Below, piece by piece: positions 28,979-38,281 of a stretch of 39,450 bases of DNA. Source of the DNA: a virus; IMG/VR virus record IMGVR_UViG_3300046530_000358, positions 1-39,450 of that record; one strand, 5' to 3'. The stretch's first letter is position 1. Each line of letters begins with the position of its first letter. The position numbers and the translations under genes were made by a program. Below the pieces are notes generated by a model, which was not told where the DNA came from, did not search any database, and saw only the letters and a list, made by a program, of their open reading frames with translations.

Positions 28979-29292
28979 AAGCCGTCGCACGGGAGTTCTA
29001 CAGCACCCCGCCTTCCGATCAAGAGCTGGAAGGACTGGGGTTGCTGGCTTCCGATATCGCGGCGGTGGAAGTGTTCGAAGACAACTACCCGGCGTTCGAT
29101 TTGCTCTGCTACATGAGCACGCAATGGAACGTCGGCATGGCCGGCGCCACTGGCCTCAAGTATGAAGTGGCGCATCACAAGCTCGACCGGGCCCGGCTGG
29201 ATCCGGATGAGTACGAAATCCGCATGCAGGACCTGCGGATTATGGAACAAGAGGCGCTCAAAGTGATGCGCGAGCGGCAGAAGGAGGATTAG
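28975..29292 (+). CDS. Tail assembly chaperone extension (gpT-like, DUF1799-like), made by frameshift
   Basis: About 105 residues read only after the -1 shift, starting LEAVAREFYSTPPSDQELEG and ending VMRERQKED. The DUF1799-like core is VFEDNYPAFDLLCYMSTQWN followed by VGMAGATGLKY. There is no convincing start codon at the beginning of this frame; a TTG at 29041 without a ribosome site is the only internal candidate. The product is therefore a fusion with the upstream chaperone, about 240 aa, which in lambda binds both tape measure and tube protein. It ends just before the AAGGAGG site of the tape measure gene, which overlaps its last codons. Confidence 0.88.
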   Translation, partial: LEAVAREFYSTPPSDQELEGLGLLASDIAAVEVFEDNYPAFDLLCYMSTQWNVGMAGATGLKYEVAHHKLDRARLDPDEYEIRMQDLRIMEQEALKVMRERQKED

Positions 29293-29293
29293 A

Positions 29294-32200
29294 ATGTCAG
29301 ATCAAATCGGCTCGGCGTCAATCGGCTTGGCGGTAGATGCGAGCGGCGTCGATGCAGGTTTGAATACTATGGAGGCGACGGTCGCGCGCGCCGGTCGCAG
29401 TCTGTCCAGCCTGGGGCGTCAAGGCGCCCAGTCGATCGATGGAATCGCCGCTGGCGCCACGTCGGCTGCATCAACGACCGAGCGCGCGACCCGCCGCATC
29501 CAGAATGAAATCCAGCGCGTCACCGCTGCAGCCCAGGCAGGCGAACGAGGCACGCGTGCTTTTTACGAAGCCCTTGCCAGCCAACGTGGTGCCGACCTTA
29601 ACACCCTGCGGCCGTACCTCGATCAGCTTGACCAGGTTCGTGACGCACAGCAGGCCGCCGGCGCCGCCGCGCTGCGCAGCGGCTCTGCATTCAACACGCA
29701 ATCGCAATCCGCTGCGCAGCTGGCCGCCAACCTACGTGGTGTGCCGGCGCAGCTGACCGACATCGTGACGTCGTTGCAGGGCGGCCAGGCGCCGCTGACA
29801 GTGTTCCTGCAGCAGGGCGGCCAGTTGCGCGATATGTTTGGCTCTGCCGGCGGCGCGGCCCGAGCGCTGGGCGGTTATCTGGCGAGTTTGATTTCGCCGC
29901 TTACCGTCGGCGCTGCTGCCGTGACAGCCTTGGCTGTGGCGTACAGCCAGGGCAGCAAGGAGGCCGACGCTTACCGTCTCTCCTTGGTGTTGACCGGAAA
30001 CGCTGCTGGTGTCACCACTGGGCAATTGTCAGCGCTAGCAAAACAGGCGTCGGAAGCCGCCGGCACTCAGGGTGCGAACGCGGCCGCGCTGGCGCAGCTT
30101 GTTGGAACTGGCAAGGTTGCCGCCGACCAGCTGGCAAAGGCCTCCGTAACTGCCGTCCAGTCACAGAAATTCTTGGGTATCGCGGTCGAGGAGACGGTAA
30201 AGAATTTTGCCGATCTCGGGAAAGCCCCGCTGCAGGCAACGCTTAAACTGAACGAGCAGTACAACTACCTGACGCTGGCCACCTACAATCAGATCAAGGC
30301 GTTGGAGTTGCAGGGCAAGACGTCGGAATCCGCAAAGGTCGCTCAGTCGGCCTACGCGGACGCCATGAAGCAAAAGAGCAAAGAGGTTGAGGCGGGCCTC
30401 GGGTCGTTGGAAAAAGGCTGGAATTTCGTTGGCACTGCTGCCAAGTCGGCCTGGGATCGCATGCTCGATATTGGCCGCGAATCATCTATCGACGAAAAAA
30501 TTGCGGCAGCAAGGAAGCGACTTGAAGACGCCCAAAAGGGGTTTCAGGCCGCGCCGGTGCAATCAAGCGTCGGCCTCGCGCCATCGCTGGGGTTCGGTAC
30601 CGGCCTGAAAGATACAAAGGCGCAAGCGAAGGCGCAGCTTGACGCGTTGCTGCAGCAGAAGGACGAGAGCGAGCGAATCGCAAAGATCGAGGCGGAGCGT
30701 GTCCGTCTGGCCCAGGCTGGGGTAGCCTGGGCCTCTGAGGGGGAGCAATACCTCAGCCGATCCAAAAAGCTCGAACTTGAACTTGTCGCTAGCCGAGAAA
30801 AAGGTCTTGCCGCAGGCGAATCCGATGCTGACATCGCCACGCGCGCGCTGAATATCCGCCGTCAGTACGCCGATGTGGCAAATGCAAGTATCGAAGCGCA
30901 GATTGCCGCAGTTGGCCGACTTGCGGCCGCCCAAGAGGCGGCCGCTCAGCGCGCCAAGATTCTCCTTCAAGGCGATCAAGATGCGGGTCTGAATAAAGCA
31001 TTCGATAGGCAGGATGCGTATCAGAAGGCCATGTCAAAAATCGACGCGGAAGTTCTGCAGAGGCAAAAGGCTGCACTGCAGCGAGAACTCGAGCTTACGG
31101 CTCAGAAAACTGTCAGCATCGATGAGCAGATCGCACATCAGCAGAAGCTCGCTGATCTCCGCTCGGAAATCGCAAAAAGGGATGTCGATATTGGCAATCG
31201 ACAGCTACAGCTTTCGATAGATCTGCGCAACGCCGACATCGCGCGTAATCGATCCGCGTTTGAAATGCTCGATAACCTACTGGATTCCCGCACCGCTGAC
31301 ACCGAGGCCTTGAAGCAGCAGTTGCAAGCCCAGAACGACCAGAACGCCGCTATTGGACTGAGCGGCAAGGCGCTTGAAGCTTTCAACACGAAGCTGGTGG
31401 AAGAGCGCGCCACGCGGCTTGAATTGAAGGCCGACATTCTCAATACGATCCCAGCACGGGCGGCAGAAGCTGAAGAGCTCCGCAAGCAGGCGCAATTGTT
31501 GCGCGACCTGAATAAAGCGCAGATCGAAGGTGCCCGCAAGACCGCGAACGTCAAGGTCTACCAGGAATTCTGGGAATCGGTCGACCACGCCGCTCAGGAT
31601 GCTTTCACGCATATTTTTGAGGGCGGCAAGTCGGTATTCGACCGTCTCAAAGATAGCCTGAAAACCGGTCTGCTGGACGTGTTGTACCAGTTGACGGTCA
31701 AGCAGTTCATCGTCAACGTCAAGACGAATCTTTCCGGTGACCTGTTTAGCAATTTGACCAGCGCGCTGAATCCAAGCGCTAGCGGGTCGAGTGGCTCCAG
31801 CCTGCTAGGCACCGCCACAAACTTGTTCAGCATCGGCAAGACGATCTACAGCGGCTTTTCCGCAGGGATTGCGAGTTCACTCGGCACTCAGATTGCTGGG
31901 CTGGGCAACCTGTTCGGCTCGCAAGCGGTGTCGGCTTTCGGAACAGGCATGACGCTCACCACCAGCCAGGCGGCCACAGCGGCCGGTGCATACGGCGCCG
32001 CTGGCAACACCGCTGCAGCTGGCGGACTGACGGCCGGCGCTGGCGCGGCGTCGGCGATTCCTATCATCGGCTGGATCATCGCCGGGATGATGGCCAACGA
32101 CGACTTCTATAAGCAAGGGTATCGGATTGATGGGCAGCGCGGCGACATCACGAAGGAGTTGATGGCCAGCACGCTGAAAGGCAACATCCTGGGGCCAATT

Positions 32201-34429
32201 GGTGCTACTGCCACGGTTGGTATCGGCGCCGCCGACTCCCTGTTGCGCACGCTGGGCCTGGACAGCCGGACTGCCTCTCTTCTGTCTGGAAGCTCGCTGT
32301 GGGCAAAGGCCTTTGGCCGCCAATCCCCAACGATTCAAGAGCAAGGTATCCAGGGCACCATCACCGCTTCGGGTGTCACGGGTGAGAGTTACGCCAAGAT
32401 CCTGGAAAAGGGCGGCTGGTTCCGTAGCGATAAGCGCTACACGAATACGCAGGTCTTGGATACCGACACCGATTCGCGCTTCGACAAGCAGGTGACATCA
32501 ATCATCTCAGCGGTAAAGGGTTTCGGCTCTGCCCTGGGTGAACAAACTTCGCAAATCGACAGCTACAGCAAGCAGTTCAAGCTGATGCTCACCGGTAAAG
32601 CGGACGAGGATGAGAAGGCTGTTGCCGCCTTGTTTGCCGGCATTGGCGACGACCTGGCGACATTGCTGGTGCCATCGATTGCCAAGCTGAGTGCCGAGGG
32701 TGAGTCCGCCGCCGCAACCCTGGCGCGGGTAGCTAACGACTATACGGTCATGAACGCGGCGCTCGGCGCTATTGGTCTGAATTTTGGTGCGGTCGGCGTC
32801 TCATCGCTGGAAGCGCGCGAGAAGCTGATCGCCCTTACCGGCGGGCTGGATAGCTTTGTAAGCCAAGCGGAATTCTTCTCGCAGAATTTCCTCAGTGAGG
32901 CCGAGCGCACGGCCGCAGTTCAAAAGCAGCTGCAGTCGGCCTTCGGCGACCTTGGGGTCAAAGCCATTCCGAAGACGCGCGACGAGTTCGCCGCCCTGGT
33001 GAAAAGTCTCGATCTGACCTCGGATGGCGGGCAAAAAACGTACGCCGGCCTAATGAATCTGCAGCAGGCATTCGCCAGCGTCACGCCGTTCATCGACAAG
33101 GCGGCATTACTCCAGCAGGAAATGCAGCTGCAGGCCCAGAAACAGGCTCAGCAGCGGCAGTTGGACATTCAGCTAATGGAGGTCCTGGGCAATTCCGAAG
33201 GCGCGCTGGCTGCGACACGCAATGATGCGCTGGATGCATTACTTACTGATCAGGCTCGGATCGCGCAAGCACAGATCTATGCGGCTCAGGATGCGAAAAA
33301 AGTCTACGACTCGCTGGTTGGCGTTGCAGACGGCGCGCTCGCCCGCTTGACCACGTCCATCAATGCAGAGAAGGATCGCATCAATAGCGCCTATAACTCA
33401 CAGGCTCAAGCGATCCGGGACGCCACGTCGACAGCAGTGAAGTCGGCGCAGGAAAGCCTGCAGGCCGCTCAAGATCAGGCCAACGCCATCCAGACCGTAT
33501 TCAATGCCCTCGACGGCGCGCTGAATTCCATCAAGATTGAGTCCGACGCCGCTACGCTGGCTCGCCGGCAATCGGCCCAAGCAACGCTCGGCGCCGCGCT
33601 GACCAACCCGGCCGCCCTGGGCAGCAACAAAGCCTTGGCCGAAGCGTTGTCGACGATTACCGGCCAAGGAAGTGAGCGACTTTTCGGGACATTTGAGGAA
33701 TATGCACGCGACCAGGCTCGCACGAACAATACGATTGCTGCGCTGAAGGCCGTCGCGGGTGAGCAGGTCGACAACGCGGCGCTGACGGTGAAGCGGCTCG
33801 GCGACAACATTGACGCGATTCAGCGCGCCAGCGAAAAGCAGCTGGCGCAGCTGCAGATTGACACACAGGCGCAGCTCGACAAACTCGACCAGCAACTCGC
33901 TGGCCAGACGGCCCAGATTGACGCGCTTAAAGGAATCGACAACTCCGTGCTGAGCGTGAAATCTGCCGTCGAGATGGTCGCCGCCGCGATCAACAACCTT
34001 AAGAGCAACCCTACTGGGCAGCAGAACTCCACGGACATATTCACCGCGCAAATCAACGAACTTTACCGCTCGGTACTGGGGCGTGAAGGAAAGCAGGAGG
34101 GCATTAATTTCTGGGTCAATGCACTCAAGTCCGGGGTTGGTCTGGATCAGATCCGCCGCGAATTTATGGCAACTGACGAATACAAAAATCTCCAGGCGAT
34201 CAAGACGCCAATTCAGTCTGTCTCGGCAGATCAGACGTATGCCCTGATGGCACGAGTATCAGACTCGAACCAGAACAATGCGGCCCTGTTGGCTGAGGTT
34301 CAGCGACTCAATGTTCTGACCGCCGCGCAGCAGGTAACGCTCGATGCGATTGCCGAGGCTACCGGGATCGCCGGCGATGTCCTGGATAAAGCTCAAAAAG
34401 GTCAGCCACTTGCAACGGAGTCTAAATAA
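29294..34429 (+). CDS. Tail tape measure protein
   Basis: 1711 aa, the longest gene, predicting a long tail. The N-terminal part (about 1-170) matches the prophage tail-length tape-measure family (SIGLAVDASGVDAGLNTMEA ... GVPAQLTDIVTSLQGGQAPL). Hydrophobic segments lie at about 192-217 and about 915-930 (AIPIIGWIIAGMM). Long coiled-coil stretches are at about 360-750 and 1270-1560. Near the C-terminus (about 1583-1635) is a DUF4214 motif: INELYRSVLGREGKQEGINF then WVNALKSGVGLDQIRREFMA. The Ala/Gln-rich middle is expected for a ruler protein. Strong ribosome site AAGGAGG. The stop overlaps the next start (TAATG). Confidence 0.95.
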   Translation: MSDQIGSASIGLAVDASGVDAGLNTMEATVARAGRSLSSLGRQGAQSIDGIAAGATSAASTTERATRRIQNEIQRVTAAAQAGERGTRAFYEALASQRGADLNTLRPYLDQLDQVRDAQQAAGAAALRSGSAFNTQSQSAAQLAANLRGVPAQLTDIVTSLQGGQAPLTVFLQQGGQLRDMFGSAGGAARALGGYLASLISPLTVGAAAVTALAVAYSQGSKEADAYRLSLVLTGNAAGVTTGQLSALAKQASEAAGTQGANAAALAQLVGTGKVAADQLAKASVTAVQSQKFLGIAVEETVKNFADLGKAPLQATLKLNEQYNYLTLATYNQIKALELQGKTSESAKVAQSAYADAMKQKSKEVEAGLGSLEKGWNFVGTAAKSAWDRMLDIGRESSIDEKIAAARKRLEDAQKGFQAAPVQSSVGLAPSLGFGTGLKDTKAQAKAQLDALLQQKDESERIAKIEAERVRLAQAGVAWASEGEQYLSRSKKLELELVASREKGLAAGESDADIATRALNIRRQYADVANASIEAQIAAVGRLAAAQEAAAQRAKILLQGDQDAGLNKAFDRQDAYQKAMSKIDAEVLQRQKAALQRELELTAQKTVSIDEQIAHQQKLADLRSEIAKRDVDIGNRQLQLSIDLRNADIARNRSAFEMLDNLLDSRTADTEALKQQLQAQNDQNAAIGLSGKALEAFNTKLVEERATRLELKADILNTIPARAAEAEELRKQAQLLRDLNKAQIEGARKTANVKVYQEFWESVDHAAQDAFTHIFEGGKSVFDRLKDSLKTGLLDVLYQLTVKQFIVNVKTNLSGDLFSNLTSALNPSASGSSGSSLLGTATNLFSIGKTIYSGFSAGIASSLGTQIAGLGNLFGSQAVSAFGTGMTLTTSQAATAAGAYGAAGNTAAAGGLTAGAGAASAIPIIGWIIAGMMANDDFYKQGYRIDGQRGDITKELMASTLKGNILGPIGATATVGIGAADSLLRTLGLDSRTASLLSGSSLWAKAFGRQSPTIQEQGIQGTITASGVTGESYAKILEKGGWFRSDKRYTNTQVLDTDTDSRFDKQVTSIISAVKGFGSALGEQTSQIDSYSKQFKLMLTGKADEDEKAVAALFAGIGDDLATLLVPSIAKLSAEGESAAATLARVANDYTVMNAALGAIGLNFGAVGVSSLEAREKLIALTGGLDSFVSQAEFFSQNFLSEAERTAAVQKQLQSAFGDLGVKAIPKTRDEFAALVKSLDLTSDGGQKTYAGLMNLQQAFASVTPFIDKAALLQQEMQLQAQKQAQQRQLDIQLMEVLGNSEGALAATRNDALDALLTDQARIAQAQIYAAQDAKKVYDSLVGVADGALARLTTSINAEKDRINSAYNSQAQAIRDATSTAVKSAQESLQAAQDQANAIQTVFNALDGALNSIKIESDAATLARRQSAQATLGAALTNPAALGSNKALAEALSTITGQGSERLFGTFEEYARDQARTNNTIAALKAVAGEQVDNAALTVKRLGDNIDAIQRASEKQLAQLQIDTQAQLDKLDQQLAGQTAQIDALKGIDNSVLSVKSAVEMVAAAINNLKSNPTGQQNSTDIFTAQINELYRSVLGREGKQEGINFWVNALKSGVGLDQIRREFMATDEYKNLQAIKTPIQSVSADQTYALMARVSDSNQNNAALLAEVQRLNVLTAAQQVTLDAIAEATGIAGDVLDKAQKGQPLATESK

Positions 34430-35367
34430 TGGCGTCGATCCTCCGCATCATGGTGCCCATCACAATCGATGACACCAAGCTCACAAGCACCACGATTCCG
34501 GAAGCAGATTATCCGGTGTGGAACCCAGACACGATCTACGACCTCGGCGTCCGCTGCATCAAAGGCCACCGGATCTATGAGAGTCAGGTAGCGGCGACGG
34601 CCACTCCCCAAAATAAAAATAAGGACCCTGCCGACATGGTGAATCAGTTTGGTACCGTCATCTATTGGAATGACATCGACCCAACAAACCAATACGCGAT
34701 GTTCGACGGTTATGTCAGCACGCAAAGCGTGGCCACCACCAGCATGACGGTGGTGCTCAAAGCCGGCGCGGTCAACATGATCTATCTAGATGGTCTAGAA
34801 GGTGCGAAAACTGTTGACGTAGTGGTTAAGGACGCGCCTGGCGGCAATGTGATCTTCACCTACAGCAGTTCCCTTCGAGGCAATCGGCCTTCGACCTACT
34901 GGCAGTATTGGTTCAACGCTTTCGCCAGCATCAAAAGCAAGATCATCACCGGCATCCCGCCTTATTCCAACATGGAGATCTCGGTAACCCTCACCGGCGC
35001 CGCCGGCGCGCCGATCAAATGTGGGGTGCTCGGCGTGGGGATGGTAAAAGCGCTCGGCCGTACCCAGCAGGGCGCGGAGGCTAAGCCGAAGAACTATGGC
35101 TATGTGAAGACCGACAACTACGGCAGGAACAGCTACAAGCCAGGAAAGAAGGCGCTCGACATTACCGGCAGCGCCGTGATCGACAAGGACGAAGCGCGCC
35201 AAGTGCAGGCCATCCTTGTCGATGCCCTTGGCCTGCCTTGCATGATTTCCTGTAGTGATCTTGATACGTACTCAGGCCTGAATAATTTCGGATTCTGCAC
35301 CGGAAAAGTCACCTACAAAACTGCACTCACCAGCGAAGTTTCATTCACCCAAGAAGGTGTCATTTAG
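34429..35367 (+). CDS. Putative distal tail / baseplate-region protein
   Basis: 312 aa. The N-terminal 75 residues contain YPVWNPDTIYDLGVRCIKGH and VATATPQNKNKDPADMVNQF, a pattern seen in phage tail-tip proteins with a carbohydrate-binding-like 'W/Y-N-xx-T-xY-xxG' element. The rest is beta-rich (VAATSM-type strands, ISVTLTGAAGAPIKCGVLGV) and ends SEVSFTQEGVI. Location directly after the tape measure suggests a distal tail protein. No classical Dit/Tal/gpJ sequence is seen elsewhere, so the tail tip of this phage appears simplified or unusual. Confidence 0.7.
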   Translation: MASILRIMVPITIDDTKLTSTTIPEADYPVWNPDTIYDLGVRCIKGHRIYESQVAATATPQNKNKDPADMVNQFGTVIYWNDIDPTNQYAMFDGYVSTQSVATTSMTVVLKAGAVNMIYLDGLEGAKTVDVVVKDAPGGNVIFTYSSSLRGNRPSTYWQYWFNAFASIKSKIITGIPPYSNMEISVTLTGAAGAPIKCGVLGVGMVKALGRTQQGAEAKPKNYGYVKTDNYGRNSYKPGKKALDITGSAVIDKDEARQVQAILVDALGLPCMISCSDLDTYSGLNNFGFCTGKVTYKTALTSEVSFTQEGVI

Positions 35368-35368
35368 C

Positions 35369-37393
35369 ATGGCTATCGAACCAGTACCATATATCGACCC
35401 GGCGCCAGTTCCTGGCCCGCAGCGCGCCGATGAACCCACTTTTGATGATCGCATGGATGCGAAGATTCGGTGGGATGAAACCAGTGCGCAGCAATTTGGC
35501 GACCTCGCGGACAACGTTGTGCACAACGCCACCGAAGCGGAAGCCAGCGCCACCGAAGCGGGCAACCAAGCCATCGCAGCCGGGAATTACGCCGCCGGCG
35601 CACAAGACAGCGCGGAGGCCTCAGCCGCGAGCGCCGGCGATTCGGCGGCATCCGCTGCAAGCGCTTTAGACAGCGCCGCTGCCGCAGCCGTCTCGTCGAC
35701 AGGCTTGATTGCCAACAGCACGACAGCCATTGCGCTGGGTAACGGCAACAAAGTCTTCGCGGTGCCCATTGGCAAGCAGTTCCAGAGTGGCATAGCCTTG
35801 GCTGCTGTCAGCGCCGGCACGCCGACCGCGAAGATGTTCGGTACCGGCAGCACCTACAGCGGCACGTCGTTGACGATCGCCGTCACCCAGTTCGAAGGGC
35901 CAGTCGGCACTTACAGCGACTGGGTGATCTCGACCAGCGGCGCGCAGGGTCCGCAAGGCGGCACCGCCGGTGGCCAGCTGACCTCCGCGCTCGACGAGAA
36001 GAAGGGGGGCGACCTGGCCAGCGCCGCGACGATCGATCCATGGTCGACTGGCGGCAACTCTATGACACTGACTGGCAGTCTGATAATTACCGGCATTGCC
36101 AATGCGCCGCAGGCAGGCGCGAAGCGCACCCTGCTGGTTGCGGGTGCGCCGGTTATCACGAACAACTCGAATATCGCCGTCAAGGGCGGCACTTTGTTGC
36201 TGGCTGCCGGAGACGAGATCGACATTGAGGCTGAGACGATCACGAAATTCCGTGTGACGGTGCGCCGGGGCGACGGTTCGGCAGTCACGCCGCTGACCTT
36301 CCGGATGGCGGAATTTTTCGACACCGCAACTGTGTGGATCGCACCGTCCGACGGCCTTGTCCGGTTCCATGCTGCAGGTGGCTGCGGCTCCGGCGGCGTG
36401 GCCGCTCGTGCATACGCCTCGGCGCCGGCAGCTGCCTCGGGAGGCTCCGCAGGCGGTTTCAGTATCAAGACGCTTTACGTTAAAGCCGGGGACGCCTTTA
36501 CAATCACGCCCGGTGCTCGGGGCCTCGGCGTAAGCCTGTCTACGGTGAGCGCTGCGGCCAACGGTAATGACGCCGGCACCACCACGATCACCGGCCCTGG
36601 CGTGAGCATCACCTGCAATGGCGGCAAGGGCGGTAAGGGCGCTTTCGGCAGCAACGGCACCGTCACGGCTGCTGGCCAGTCAGGCGGAACTGCGACCGGA
36701 GGCGACGTCAACTACACTGGAGGCAGTTCTGGTACCGCCACCGCGACCACGAACAGCGCGACTACCACCTCAGCGCCGGCCATAGCAGCCACAGGCGGCG
36801 CGGCCATTTCCTATAAGGGAACGGCCTACCACTCTGGCGCGGCAGTTGCGAACTCGTCCGCCGGCGCTTCCAATGCTGGCGACTGCATGGCCGCTACCGG
36901 CGGGTCAAGTGTCGGCGGCAATTCCGGGGATGCCACGTCCACCCTTGCTGCAGGTGCCAGTACTGCAGTTCGCTCCGCGAGCGGCGGCGCCGGTACGGTT
37001 TCTGGTTCGTCGGCTGCAGTAAATACCGGAACCATCGGCGGCACAGGTATGCCGGTCGCGGCCACCCAGACCCCGCTGTCTCTGCGAGATGCTGGGCAAG
37101 TTGCTTTGACTGCCTTGACGACTCCTTCCAGCCTCCCAGCACTTGGGCTTAGTGGCGGTGCGGGTGGTGGATTAGATGTGGTCGGAAATACCGTCATCAT
37201 CGGGGCGTCCGCCACATCTTTCGCTGGATCGTCAGGTCTCGCAGTCAATCAGATCGGCACTGGGTCCTCCGTTGCTGGCGGCAGCTGTAATTACGGCGGA
37301 TCGACTGGTGGCGTCGCTGCAGTGGTGAACACCACCGTCACCATTTCTAGCGGCGATGCCGGCGTCGGTTTCGTTCTCATCGAGCACAACTAA
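35369..37393 (+). CDS. Tail fibre-like protein with Ala-rich stalk and Gly-rich C-terminal domain
   Basis: 674 aa from ATG 35369 (a GTG 12 bases upstream overlaps the ribosome site). Residues 1-45 are a likely attachment part (MAIEPVPYIDPAPVPGPQRA). Residues about 50-110 are Ala/Ser-rich heptad-like repeats (a trimeric stalk). A beta-rich middle follows. From about residue 330 to the end is a glycine-rich domain with many GG and GGxGG units (FHAAGGCGSGG; GGKGGKGAFGSNGT; GGSCNYGGSTGG), like the glycine-rich adhesins of other phages, ending GFVLIEHN. It probably binds the host surface. It contains no copy of the DGR variable repeat, so it is not a target of the DGR here. Confidence 0.85.
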   Translation: MAIEPVPYIDPAPVPGPQRADEPTFDDRMDAKIRWDETSAQQFGDLADNVVHNATEAEASATEAGNQAIAAGNYAAGAQDSAEASAASAGDSAASAASALDSAAAAAVSSTGLIANSTTAIALGNGNKVFAVPIGKQFQSGIALAAVSAGTPTAKMFGTGSTYSGTSLTIAVTQFEGPVGTYSDWVISTSGAQGPQGGTAGGQLTSALDEKKGGDLASAATIDPWSTGGNSMTLTGSLIITGIANAPQAGAKRTLLVAGAPVITNNSNIAVKGGTLLLAAGDEIDIEAETITKFRVTVRRGDGSAVTPLTFRMAEFFDTATVWIAPSDGLVRFHAAGGCGSGGVAARAYASAPAAASGGSAGGFSIKTLYVKAGDAFTITPGARGLGVSLSTVSAAANGNDAGTTTITGPGVSITCNGGKGGKGAFGSNGTVTAAGQSGGTATGGDVNYTGGSSGTATATTNSATTTSAPAIAATGGAAISYKGTAYHSGAAVANSSAGASNAGDCMAATGGSSVGGNSGDATSTLAAGASTAVRSASGGAGTVSGSSAAVNTGTIGGTGMPVAATQTPLSLRDAGQVALTALTTPSSLPALGLSGGAGGGLDVVGNTVIIGASATSFAGSSGLAVNQIGTGSSVAGGSCNYGGSTGGVAAVVNTTVTISSGDAGVGFVLIEHN

Positions 37394-37402
37394 GGAGCCT
37401 AG

Positions 37403-37627
37403 ATGGAATTCTCGCCCTACACATGCTCCGGCTTGGAGGCCCATTCGGCAGTGGAGCTGCTCGACGCCGCCGGAAACTTCATCAACGCCATTGAATCGTC
37501 CCGCTGCTTCGCTGACTGGTACTGCGCCGGCATGGGCTACACCTGGCGCTGGCGCAACGGTGTCGGTCCGGATGATCCGACTACCTGGCCGGTTGAGCCC
37601 GAGGAACAACCCGAAATCAGTAGCTAA
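37403..37627 (+). CDS. Small hypothetical protein after the fibre, 74 aa
   Basis: MEFSPYTCSGLEAHSAVELL then a Trp/Cys-containing part (CFADWYCAGMGYTWRWRNGV) and an acidic Pro-rich tail. No family recognised. It follows the fibre gene by 9 bases with AAGGAG as ribosome site and precedes a terminator; a fibre chaperone or tail accessory is possible but unproven. Confidence 0.6.
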   Translation: MEFSPYTCSGLEAHSAVELLDAAGNFINAIESSRCFADWYCAGMGYTWRWRNGVGPDDPTTWPVEPEEQPEISS

Positions 37628-37633
37628 TTTCAA

Positions 37634-37657
37634 CCCGCCCGCTTTGGCGGGTTTTTT
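37634..37657 (+). terminator. Intrinsic terminator between tail and lysis genes
   Basis: CCCGCC/GGCGGG stem with a 6-base loop, followed by six T. Confidence 0.82.
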
Positions 37658-37679
37658 ATTGTTCCAGGAAAGGCACAGC

Positions 37680-38042
37680 ATGCCAGCAGACGAAGCAACA
37701 GAGGCTCAGCGCCATGAAGATACACAACGCCGGCTGACGGAGGTGGAGGCGAACGTTGCACGCATATCGGAACGACTCGACAAGGTTGCCAGTGACGTGC
37801 ACACCATGAAGGGCAACATGGCCGGTAATACCGCGCTGACGCAGGAGACGCTGGCCGGCGTGGACTCCATCAAGACGCTGATCGGTCAGCTCGACATCCC
37901 GTCTCTGCGCGATATAGCAGAAGCGATGAATTCAATGAAGGGCGGCGTGAAGGTTCTCGGCTGGTTGGAGCGGCCGGCGAAGTGGATCGCCGCAATGGCC
38001 GGCGCTGCCGCAGCGCTCTACGCACTCTGGAAACTCAAATGA
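37680..38042 (+). CDS. Coiled-coil membrane protein (XhlA/holin-associated-like)
   Basis: 120 aa from ATG 37680 (AGGAAAGG before it). A long coiled coil (about 10-60, RRLTEVEANVARISERLDKV) and a C-terminal membrane segment (about 100-117, WIAAMAGAAAALYALW) with a Lys at the end: the architecture of XhlA-type lysis proteins, which act with holins. Overlaps the holin start by 4 bp. Confidence 0.72.
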   Translation: MPADEATEAQRHEDTQRRLTEVEANVARISERLDKVASDVHTMKGNMAGNTALTQETLAGVDSIKTLIGQLDIPSLRDIAEAMNSMKGGVKVLGWLERPAKWIAAMAGAAAALYALWKLK

Positions 38043-38281
38043 AATTTGAACTGATCGACGACTGGCAGGCAGTTGCAAAGAAAGCCTGGTCCATGAAATT
38101 TTCGATCCTGGCAGCCATACTCGGCGGCCTAGAGGTCGGCGTGGCCTATATCAAACCTGCAAGTATTCCTAACGGTATCTTCGCTGGCGTTGCCACATGC
38201 GTGTCGCTGTTCGCTGGTGGCGCACGCCTGCTTGCGCAACAGGAGCTGTCAGGAGGTCGCGATGGCGCAGCCAACCAATAA
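38039..38281 (+). CDS. Putative holin
   Basis: 80 aa with two likely membrane segments (about 20-36, FSILAAILGGLEVGVAYI; about 45-64, GIFAGVATCVSLFAGGARLL), a charged N-terminus and a hydrophilic C-terminus. Small two-segment proteins just before the endolysin are class II-like holins. Overlaps both neighbours. The family is assigned by topology and position, not by a motif. Confidence 0.78.
   Translation: MKFELIDDWQAVAKKAWSMKFSILAAILGGLEVGVAYIKPASIPNGIFAGVATCVSLFAGGARLLAQQELSGGRDGAANQ

Noticed and set aside
35369-37393. Tail fibre as a fourth DGR target
   Set aside because: Its 3' end (GFVLIEHN) has no match to the TR and no GRARVVRR-type end.
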